From contig DASRYH010000067.1 of assembly GCA_035687245.1 (NCBI GenBank), forward strand, positions 1-30,537: DNA of 30,537 nt. Direction: 5' to 3'. The notes below the pieces were generated by a model. It was not told where the DNA came from and did not search any database. It saw nothing but the letters and a program-made list of their open reading frames with translations. The position numbers were made by a program, and so were the translations under genes. The stretch's first letter is position 1. Every line of letters starts with the position of its first letter. The DNA is from DASRYH01 sp035687245. Lineage in GTDB: Bacteria > Actinomycetota > Coriobacteriia > Anaerosomatales > PHET01. Shown piece by piece: positions 1 through 6,281 of this stretch.

Positions 1-1
1 C

Positions 2-844
2 TCGCTGATCCACCAGATGCTCAAAAACCCGGTCTACACGGGCCGCATCCGTCACAAGGGCGTGGTCTATGACGGCAACCACGACCCGCTGGTATCTGAT
101 GAGCTGTTCGAAGCGGTGCAGGAGGTCTTCTCGCCGCGTCAGACCGGCCCCAAGCGCACGAAGCATACATTCGCCCTGCGTGACTTCGTCGTGTGCGCAG
201 AGTGCGGCTGTAAGGTCACGGCGGAGTACCAGAAGGGCTTCACGTACTACCGCTGCACCAAGGGCAAGGGCCGCGATGCGTGCTCACAGCGCAAGTACAC
301 CCGCGAGGAGCTGCTGCTCGCGCAGTTCTCCGAGATTCTCGGCTCAATCGAGCTGACTCCCGAGATCGTGCAAATGCTGCTTCGCGACTCCCGCGAACTG
401 GACAGGTTGCAGGGCGACGAGACCGCCACACAGCGGACGCAGATCGACACCAAGATCGCCGCGCTCGATGCCAAGGCTTCGAAGCTGCTCGATAGCTACC
501 TCGAAGGCGTAGTGCCGGTGGAGGCCTACCGCGAGAAGGCAGATGAGATCGCCGCACAGCGGGCAACTTTCGAACGCCGCCGTTCCTCACTTGCTGGGGG
601 TCAGCCCGAGAAGACCTCGCTGGTAGAGTACTGGGCCAAGCTCGCGATGGGGATTCAGGCGCGGTTCGCGGAGGCAGGCGTGGAGGACAAGCGCTTCCTC
701 CTCGATTCGGTACTTTTGAACGCCCGTCTAGAAGACGGCAGCATAGCCTCCTACCAGCTAAAACACCCCTTCGAAGTTCTCCGTAGAGACCTCAAAGGGG
801 CGTTCTGTAACGAATGGTGGGCGATACTGGATTTGAACCAGTGA
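2..844 (+). CDS. Large serine recombinase, C-terminal part (5' end outside window)
   Basis: The reading frame is open from the left edge, so the N-terminal catalytic resolvase domain lies outside the window. The visible part starts in the Recombinase domain (motif ML.NPVYTG, then VSDELFEAVQEVF). A recombinase zinc-ribbon follows, with cysteines in CAECGCK and YYRC and a later AC. After that comes a charged, probably coiled-coil segment (from about LDAKASKLLDSYLEG to RRSSLAGG) and a tail ending WAILDLNQ. This layout is typical of large serine integrases of phages and integrative elements, which cut and join DNA at att sites. The last nine or so residues and the TGA stop are antisense to a tRNA-Val gene, so the C-terminus was probably set by integration there. 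The gene converges on the tRNA. Family assignment is firm. Activity and element type cannot be judged from this fragment. Confidence 0.9.
   Translation, partial: SLIHQMLKNPVYTGRIRHKGVVYDGNHDPLVSDELFEAVQEVFSPRQTGPKRTKHTFALRDFVVCAECGCKVTAEYQKGFTYYRCTKGKGRDACSQRKYTREELLLAQFSEILGSIELTPEIVQMLLRDSRELDRLQGDETATQRTQIDTKIAALDAKASKLLDSYLEGVVPVEAYREKADEIAAQRATFERRRSSLAGGQPEKTSLVEYWAKLAMGIQARFAEAGVEDKRFLLDSVLLNARLEDGSIASYQLKHPFEVLRRDLKGAFCNEWWAILDLNQ
815..844. other. Probable integration boundary: recombinase 3' end inside tRNA-Val 3' end
   Basis: Bases 815-844 are both the 3' part of the minus-strand tRNA-Val gene (CCA, acceptor 3' strand, T arm) and the final codons and stop of the plus-strand serine recombinase. 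An integrase gene abutting a tRNA 3' end is a classic sign of a tRNA attachment site, with the element lying to the left, beyond the window. The partner att site cannot be seen, so the boundary is inferred. Confidence 0.5.
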
Positions 845-889
845 CTTCCACCGTGTGAAGGTGGCACTCTCCCGCTGAGTTAATCGCCC
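815..889 (-). tRNA. tRNA-Val (anticodon CAC)
   Basis: This is a 75-base cloverleaf on the minus strand with encoded CCA. The acceptor pairs GGGCGAT (883-889) with ATCGCCC (819-825), followed by discriminator A. The anticodon loop reads TTCACAC, giving anticodon CAC, which reads the Val codon GTG. The T loop has the usual GGTTCAAATCC core. A well-spaced sigma-70-type promoter lies directly upstream. The 3' half overlaps the end of the recombinase gene. Confidence 0.95.
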
Positions 890-916
890 ATTGTGCCGCT
901 CAGGCGGCGAATAGCG

Positions 917-945
917 ATTCTACCGATACCCGTGGTCAGCGGCAA
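917..945 (-). promoter_or_regulatory. Promoter of tRNA-Val
   Basis: On the minus strand, TTGCCG (940-945) and TAGAAT (917-922) are separated by exactly 17 bases. That is a good match to housekeeping-sigma -35/-10 elements. The start would fall near 910, giving a leader of about 20 bases before the tRNA 5' end at 889. Confidence 0.7.
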
Positions 946-986
946 GCCAGCAGCGCCCACTATTCGGCAGACTCACCGAAGCTCGG

Positions 987-2108
987 CTACTGCGAAGTGC
1001 CCGCTAGGTACGCGAGAATGCCTTCGGCCATGCCTTCGGCGAGCTTGTCCTGATAGTGCGGGCTTGCGAGCAGCCGATCCTCGACCGGGTTGGACATGAA
1101 GCCGCTCTCCACGAGGATCGCCGGCACCTTCGAGTAGTTGAAGCCGGTGAGGTCGCCCCTCGCCGAAAGCCCGCGGTCGATAGCGCCCGTCGACTCGATC
1201 AGGTGAGCCTGTACCGCGCTTGCCGCCGTCTTACTTCTGGCCACGATCGGCTTCGTCCACTTGTTACTCGCTGGGTAGAGCGTTGAGATGCCTGAGTCCT
1301 TCGCCTCGGGGCTGCCATCGCAGTGAACGCGCACGAACAGGTCGGCGCGCGCGTCGTTGGCCACCTTGGCGCGCTGCGAGTTCGTGAGGCGGACGTCGTT
1401 GGTGGTCCGCGTCATGATGACCTTCACACCGGCCGCCTCGAGTCGCTCCTTGAGGTTCATCGAGATCTGAAGCGCGACCTCATACTCCGCGAGCTTGGTT
1501 GCGGCGCCCGTGGTGCCCCCAGAGACGCCCACCTTCGTCTTGTGTGACTTGGGACCGATCGGCTCGGGCTTGCTGTCCGAGCGCTGCTGATGACCCGGAT
1601 CGATCACGACCACGAGCCCATCGTCGACCGGCGCCGGACCGCCCGTCGTACTCGTGCTCGATGCCTTGACGCCTTTGACCGCCGAAAGCACTACGACGGT
1701 ATCTGCCGAAACGACCTCGCCTGGTGAGGGCGACTGCGTGGCAACCGACGACTGCGTCTCGCTCCCCTTCGGCGATCCATCGATGCGCACTCTCAAGCCA
1801 GCGGCGTCGAGCACGAGTCGCGCTTCGGAAAGCGGCAGGCCGAGCACGCTGGGGACTTCGACTGAGGCGGACGCGTCCACGGCGGTCGACGCGGCGGCGA
1901 CGGCAACCGCAGTCGATGCCTTGGTGGTGACCTCGGGAGCGGCAGCAAGCGCCGCGGCTGTGGCTGCCTGCGCGTTGCGATAGCGCACGACCCCGTAGCC
2001 GACCGCGGCCAGGCCAACGAGCGCCACGACCACCGCGGAAATCACCGCGAGGCGCGTCGTGTTGCGCTTGCCGCGAGCATCGCGGCGACGTGTCGTGCGT
2101 CTGTCCAC
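987..2108 (-). CDS. Membrane-anchored N-acetylmuramoyl-L-alanine amidase with PASTA domain
   Basis: The 373-residue protein is predicted to cleave the amide bond between MurNAc and the stem peptide of peptidoglycan. A basic N-terminus (RRTTRRRDARGKR) precedes one membrane helix at about 21-41. A PASTA-like domain follows (about 84-144, VPSVLGLPLSEARLVLDAAG), then a Ser/Thr/Gly linker and an amidase_3 domain (about 164-370). Zinc and catalytic residues are visible: His173 in DPGH, a Glu near 208-210 in EYEVAL, His262 in VHCDG and Glu334 in VESGFMSN. The GTG at 2108 is preferred because AAAGGA lies 5-7 bases upstream. An in-frame ATG at 2207 would translate through a tRNA gene and is rejected. 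The start lies only 12 bases past the CCA end of the upstream CAT tRNA, so the two are probably co-transcribed. PASTA domains commonly bind peptidoglycan or muropeptides. Confidence 0.92.
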   Translation of the reverse strand: MDRRTTRRRDARGKRNTTRLAVISAVVVALVGLAAVGYGVVRYRNAQAATAAALAAAPEVTTKASTAVAVAAASTAVDASASVEVPSVLGLPLSEARLVLDAAGLRVRIDGSPKGSETQSSVATQSPSPGEVVSADTVVVLSAVKGVKASSTSTTGGPAPVDDGLVVVIDPGHQQRSDSKPEPIGPKSHKTKVGVSGGTTGAATKLAEYEVALQISMNLKERLEAAGVKVIMTRTTNDVRLTNSQRAKVANDARADLFVRVHCDGSPEAKDSGISTLYPASNKWTKPIVARSKTAASAVQAHLIESTGAIDRGLSARGDLTGFNYSKVPAILVESGFMSNPVEDRLLASPHYQDKLAEGMAEGILAYLAGTSQ

Positions 2109-2120
2109 ACCAGTCCTTTC

Positions 2121-2195
2121 TGGTGGGCCCGGCAGGATTCGAACCTGCAACCAAGGGATTATGAGTCCCCTGCTCCACCATTGAGCTACGGGCCC
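2121..2195 (-). tRNA. tRNA with anticodon CAT, probably tRNA-Ile2 (lysidine type)
   Basis: This is a 75-base cloverleaf with encoded CCA. The acceptor pairs GGGCCCG with CGGGCCC, and the anticodon loop CTCATAA gives CAT. CAT tRNAs are elongator Met, initiator Met or Ile2, in which C34 is changed to lysidine by TilS to read ATA. The anticodon arm and the following TTGGTTGC resemble Ile2 tRNAs more than elongator Met, and the perfect 1-72 pair argues against an initiator. The tRNA identification is certain and the Ile2 assignment is likely. The amidase gene starts 12 bases after the CCA. Confidence 0.9.
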
Positions 2196-2213
2196 CTGAA
2201 AAGGCACCAGAGC

Positions 2214-2219
2214 ATTCTA
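2214..2219 (-). promoter_or_regulatory. Possible -10 element for tRNA-Ile2/amidase
   Basis: TAGAAT on the minus strand lies 18 bases before the tRNA 5' end, the same hexamer as at the tRNA-Val promoter. No convincing -35 hexamer sits 16-18 bases further upstream, so the assignment is weak. Confidence 0.35.
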
Positions 2220-2264
2220 TCCGAAGTCGCCCCCAAACCCCGCTTCTCGACGCGCCAAGCGTCC

Positions 2265-2293
2265 TTGCCAACCGCCGAAGCCGTGCGTATACT
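2265..2293 (+). promoter_or_regulatory. Promoter of tRNA-Asn
   Basis: TTGCCA (2265-2270) and TATACT (2288-2293) are separated by 17 bases, a near-consensus housekeeping promoter. Initiation near 2300 would give a leader of about 30 bases before the tRNA at 2330. It is divergent from the tRNA-Ile2 unit. Confidence 0.75.
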
Positions 2294-2329
2294 TCCGATT
2301 CGCGCCGTTTCGACGGCAGCGCTGAATAT

Positions 2330-2405
<76 letters not shown>

Positions 2406-2414
2406 CGAACATGA

Positions 2415-2442
2415 AAAGGGCCTCTTTCGAGGCCCTTTCTTT
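2415..2442. terminator. Bidirectional intrinsic terminator between tRNA-Asn and rpoD
   Basis: A perfect 10-bp stem pairs AAAGGGCCTC (2415-2424) with GAGGCCCTTT (2429-2438) around the loop TTTC. It is followed by TTTCTTT on the plus strand and a short T run on the minus strand. It can end tRNA-Asn transcription rightward and rpoD transcription leftward. Confidence 0.85.
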
Positions 2443-2478
2443 ATGCTCGTAATTCGCACGTTTCCGCTGGTAGCGGGC

Positions 2479-4287
2479 CTACTCGAGGTAGTCGCGCAGG
2501 CGCTGCGAGCGCGACGGGTGGCGCAGTTTGCACAGCGTCTTGCTCTCGATCTGGCGGATACGCTCGCGGGTGACGCCGAACTCGCGCCCAACTTCTTCAA
2601 GGGTGCGCGGGTGGCCGTCCACGAGACCGAAGCGCAGCTCGATAACCTTGCGCTCGCGCTCAGACAGGCCGTCGAGCACCTTGGAGAGCTGCTCCTGCAG
2701 CATCGAGAAGCTGGCAGCATCCGGCGGAACGACGGCCTCGGAGTCCTCGATGAAGTCGCCGAGCTGGGAGTCCTCCTCCTCGCCGATAGGCGTTTCAAGA
2801 GAGACCGGCTCCTGGCTGATCTTCAGAATCTCGCGGACGCGGTCCGCGGTCATCTCCATCTTCTCGCCAATCTCCTCCGGGGTAGGCTCGCGGCCCAGCT
2901 CCTGGAGCAGCTGACGCTGGATGCGGATGAGCTTGTTGATCGTCTCAACCATGTGCACCGGGATGCGGATGGTGCGCGCCTGGTCTGCAATGGCACGGGT
3001 GATCGCCTGGCGGATCCACCACGTCGCGTAGGTCGAGAACTTGAAGCCCTTGGTGTACTCGAACTTCTCAACAGCGCGAATCAGGCCGAGGTTGCCTTCC
3101 TGGATGAGGTCGAGGAAGAGCATGCCGCGTCCCACGTAGCGCTTGGCGATTGAGACGACGAGTCGCAAGTTCGCCTCAACGAGCTGCTGTTTGGCGTCGA
3201 GTCCGACCTGCTCGATGCGCTGCAGGCGGCGCTTCTCCGCACGATCGAGGTCAACGCCGCCTTCCATGGCGTCGTCGAGCTTGGCGGTGGCCTCGAGCCC
3301 CGCCTCGATCTTCATAGCGAGGTCGACTTCCTGCGCCGCGGTGAGCAGCGGGACCTTGCCGATTTCCTTGAGGTACATGCGGACCGGGTCGCCGGTGAGC
3401 GGCGCCACTGAGCTCGTGTCTGCCGAACGCTTCTTGGTCTTCTTCTTGGTGGCCTTCGGCGCGACCTTCGGCAGTTCGATGTCTACAACGGCGGTCTCGT
3501 CGGCGACGGTGTCTTCCTCGTCGGCCTCAAGCTCCAGTACCTGCTCGGCCTTACCCTCCACGGCGGCGATGTCATCGGCTACCGCATCGGGGTCGAGCGC
3601 GTGCGACGGGTCCTCGACTACGTCGATGCCCGAGTCCTTGAAGTAGGTGTAGATGCGATCGAACTGATCTTCAGACAGATCGATGTCCGAAAGCGCGCCC
3701 TGGATCTCCTCGTCGGTGAGGTTGCCCTTGGAGCGGCCCATCTTGATGAGCGTCTTGACCTCACCGAGCTCGAGCTCAGGAGAGAGCTTCTCAGGCAGCG
3801 GTGCCACGGCGACCGCGGTCTTGGCGGCCTTGGGTACCTTGGGGACCTTAGGCAGGGTCACAGGCTTCTCAGCGGCCTTGGATGCCTTCGCATCCGCGGC
3901 CTTGGTTGCCTTCGCCGGCTTCTTCTCAGCAGCCGCGTGCTTCTCGGCCTTCTTCGGCGCAGCCTTGGCGGCCAGCTTCTCGGCGGCCTTGGGCGCCTTC
4001 GCCTTCGAAGTGACGGCCTTGTCGGCGGGCTTGGCCTTGGGAGCAGCTGCATTCTCGGCAGGCTTCGCGGCCTTGGGCGCGGGCTTCTCGGCAGCGGCCT
4101 TCTTGGGCGCAGCCTTAGCGGCCGGCTTGGCCTCGGCGGCCTTGGCCGGCGTGGCCTTGGCTTCAGCGGCCTTCTTCGCCGGCTTGGCGGCAGGCTTGTC
4201 CGCAGCGGCCTTCTTCGGGGCTGCTTTGGTCGCCTTCTCCACCTTGTCGGCGCTCTTCACGGTGTTCTTCTTGGGCTTGTCCGCCAC
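2479..4287 (-). CDS. rpoD: Principal RNA polymerase sigma factor (sigma-70, RpoD/SigA)
   Basis: The 602-residue protein directs RNA polymerase to housekeeping promoters. Regions in order are a Lys/Ala/Pro-rich low-complexity N-terminus (about 2-157), a sigma 1.1-like segment (about 168-222), an acidic linker (about 225-269), and a short Lys cluster. Region 1.2 (about 299-333, DPVRMYLKEIGKVPLL) follows, then region 2 (about 370-440, including KFSTYATWWIRQAI), region 3, and region 4 with the helix-turn-helix FGVTRERIRQIE (about 534-597). The GTG at 4287 begins one base after the dnaG TAG. GGAGG lies 12 bases upstream, inside the end of dnaG, so the two are translationally coupled. The longer in-frame ORF merely reads the dnaG 3' end in another frame. 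The dnaG-rpoD pair recalls the macromolecular synthesis operon. A terminator follows. Confidence 0.97.
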   Translation of the reverse strand: MADKPKKNTVKSADKVEKATKAAPKKAAADKPAAKPAKKAAEAKATPAKAAEAKPAAKAAPKKAAAEKPAPKAAKPAENAAAPKAKPADKAVTSKAKAPKAAEKLAAKAAPKKAEKHAAAEKKPAKATKAADAKASKAAEKPVTLPKVPKVPKAAKTAVAVAPLPEKLSPELELGEVKTLIKMGRSKGNLTDEEIQGALSDIDLSEDQFDRIYTYFKDSGIDVVEDPSHALDPDAVADDIAAVEGKAEQVLELEADEEDTVADETAVVDIELPKVAPKATKKKTKKRSADTSSVAPLTGDPVRMYLKEIGKVPLLTAAQEVDLAMKIEAGLEATAKLDDAMEGGVDLDRAEKRRLQRIEQVGLDAKQQLVEANLRLVVSIAKRYVGRGMLFLDLIQEGNLGLIRAVEKFEYTKGFKFSTYATWWIRQAITRAIADQARTIRIPVHMVETINKLIRIQRQLLQELGREPTPEEIGEKMEMTADRVREILKISQEPVSLETPIGEEEDSQLGDFIEDSEAVVPPDAASFSMLQEQLSKVLDGLSERERKVIELRFGLVDGHPRTLEEVGREFGVTRERIRQIESKTLCKLRHPSRSQRLRDYLE

Positions 4288-4288
4288 G

Positions 4289-6136
4289 CTAGTTTCGAGC
4301 CTCCAGTTCTTGGTCCGGGACGTCTTCACCTCGACGCAACGCATCCAGCGTGCGCTGCAGAGTAGACACTTCCCTGAATACTGCGTTGTAGTCCATCGCG
4401 TCGGTTGCAGGCGCACCTTGATCGAGTGCTGCCTTCCCGACCGCTATTCGCCGTTCAAGCTCGAACTCCTTGAGCCGGCGGGTCAATCCGTCGGCAAGCG
4501 CATCGGCCTCTGCCGACGACTCGCCGAATCGCGCACCCGCAAGTTCCTCGATCGCACCGGGCACGCGCTTCTCCAACGCACCGTTGATCTCGGATGCGCC
4601 GGCGGCTTCGCCGGCCTCAGATAGCACTTCAGCCATCGCCTGATGTTCGGCAGACGACAGCAGGCCCATAGCAAGCAATTTGCGTGCCCTGCCACGCAAT
4701 CTGGCCTCAGCCACCAGCAAAGAAAGCAGTTCGAGCTCGGCTCGGGTGCGCGGAGTGTGCTGCACCACACGCTTTGGCGTCTCGGCCTGCCCGCCCTCTT
4801 CGGGCACCTCTGCCCGCGCCGGTTGGGGCCTCGTGCTGCTGATTGCGCGTCGCACCGTCGCGAAGTCGGCGAACAGCCGGCTCGCGATGTAGTTGGCGTA
4901 GTCATCGGCGAGAAGCGAGTCCTTCACCGGCGCCAGCACTTCGGCAGCTTCCTTGAGCGCCCGGGCCCGCTCCTCGGGACGCTCGAGGTCCCAACGCGCG
5001 AGCCTGCGGTCGATCGAGAAGCGCAGAAGTGGCACTGCCTCGCCCACCAGCTCTACGAGACCCTGCTTGCCGCGCGCCTTCACGAAGTCGGCCGGGTCCT
5101 GCCCATCAGGCACGACCGCTGCGTTGAGCTCTAGCCGGTGCTCGCGGTGCGCCTCGGTGGAGTAGACATCGACGAACTCGGCGGCGCGATCTGCCGCGCG
5201 CATGCCGGCCTCGTCGCCGTCGAAGAGGTAGATGATGCGCCTGGCGAAGCGGCCCAGGAGCTTGAGATGCTGCTGCGTGAGCGCGGTGCCCAGGGTGGCG
5301 ACCGCGTTGGTGATGCCCTCCTCGTGCAGCGCGATAACGTCGGTGTAGCCTTCGACGACTATCGCGTCGCCCGTCGAGGTGATCGACGCCTTCGCGCGGT
5401 CGATGCCGTACATGTTCGCCGACTTGCGGAAGACTGGCGTGTCGTTGGTGTTGAGGTACTTCGGCTCGCCCTTCTCCACCACACGCCCGCCGAAGGCGAT
5501 GTAGCGCCCCTGCAGGTCCACGATGGGAAACATGATGCGCTCGTAGAAGCGGTCCCGAAGCTGTCCGCCGTCGGTTCGCAGAGCGAGGTTCGCGTCCACC
5601 ATCTCGTCGGCCGAGAAGCCCTGCTCGGTGAGGTGCCGCACGAGCACACCGCGCCCGGGTGCGTAGCCGAGCCTCCAGCCCTTGGCGACCTCGCTGCCGA
5701 AGCCGCGCTTGGAGAGGTAGTCGCGAGCCGTCTTGGGGCCGGCATCACGCGAGCTGGTCAGCGTCTTGTGGTAGTAGTTCGCCGCCTCTTCGCACGCGGC
5801 GAAGAGCCGTTCCTTTCGGCCACGCGGCGCGCCGCCCGACTCCTCGACGATGTCGATGTTGGCGCGGTCGGCGAGTAGACGCACAGCATCGGGGAAGTCG
5901 ACCTTGTCCGACTCGATCACGAAGCCGAACGCGTCGCCGCCCTTGCCGCAGCCGAAGCAGTGCCACAGCTGCGTGCCCGGATCGACCTTGAAGGAGGGGG
6001 TCTTCTCGCCGTGGAAGGGACAAAGCCCCCAAAAGAGGCGGCCCTTCGGCTTGAGCACGATGCGCTCGGAGATGAGGGAGACGAGGTCAGTGGCCTCACG
6101 AACACGTTGAACATCCACGTCGCTGATGCGGCCCAA
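4289..6136 (-). CDS. dnaG: DNA primase
   Basis: The 615-residue protein synthesises RNA primers for replication and is expected to be recruited by the replicative helicase. Visible parts are the CHC2 zinc-binding domain, with Cys39, His42, Cys60 and Cys63 (CPFH and CFGCGKGG), the RNA-polymerase core domain, and a TOPRIM fold at about 255-325 (VVEGYTDVIAL with Glu262, LFDGDEAG with Asp306 and Asp308). A weakly conserved helical C-terminus probably contacts the helicase. The start is taken as the TTG at 6136, because GGGGAGG ends 7 bases upstream and the protein then begins GRISDVDVQRVREATDLV, typical of the family. An upstream in-frame start has no such site. The gene follows hppA after a gap of about 145 bases that holds a GC-rich hairpin, and rpoD follows immediately. 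Confidence 0.97.
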   Translation of the reverse strand: MGRISDVDVQRVREATDLVSLISERIVLKPKGRLFWGLCPFHGEKTPSFKVDPGTQLWHCFGCGKGGDAFGFVIESDKVDFPDAVRLLADRANIDIVEESGGAPRGRKERLFAACEEAANYYHKTLTSSRDAGPKTARDYLSKRGFGSEVAKGWRLGYAPGRGVLVRHLTEQGFSADEMVDANLALRTDGGQLRDRFYERIMFPIVDLQGRYIAFGGRVVEKGEPKYLNTNDTPVFRKSANMYGIDRAKASITSTGDAIVVEGYTDVIALHEEGITNAVATLGTALTQQHLKLLGRFARRIIYLFDGDEAGMRAADRAAEFVDVYSTEAHREHRLELNAAVVPDGQDPADFVKARGKQGLVELVGEAVPLLRFSIDRRLARWDLERPEERARALKEAAEVLAPVKDSLLADDYANYIASRLFADFATVRRAISSTRPQPARAEVPEEGGQAETPKRVVQHTPRTRAELELLSLLVAEARLRGRARKLLAMGLLSSAEHQAMAEVLSEAGEAAGASEINGALEKRVPGAIEELAGARFGESSAEADALADGLTRRLKEFELERRIAVGKAALDQGAPATDAMDYNAVFREVSTLQRTLDALRRGEDVPDQELEARN

Positions 6137-6163
6137 CTGACTACCTCCCCTCTCAAGCGCATG

Positions 6164-6190
6164 AGGCGGGGGCCGCTGTGGCCCCCGCCT
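6164..6190 (-). terminator. GC-rich hairpin between hppA and dnaG (terminator or leader structure)
   Basis: AGGCGGGGGCC (6164-6174) and GGCCCCCGCCT (6180-6190) form a perfect 11-bp stem with a five-base loop. There is no T tract on the minus strand. It could be a non-canonical terminator for hppA, or a 5' leader structure of dnaG, because it ends about 14 bases from the dnaG Shine-Dalgarno sequence. Confidence 0.55.
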
Positions 6191-6281
6191 GTGCATTGTG
6201 ACACTGACCTGCGTGCTTCGCTCTGCCCTCTCGAGCAGGTACCGGTGTCCCGCCTATTCGGCAGGAACCTCGGCCAACTAC

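Noticed and set aside
2109..2207. N-terminal extension of the amidase to an ATG at 2207
   Set aside because: The extra residues are a translation of the CAT tRNA. GTG 2108 has a proper ribosome site.
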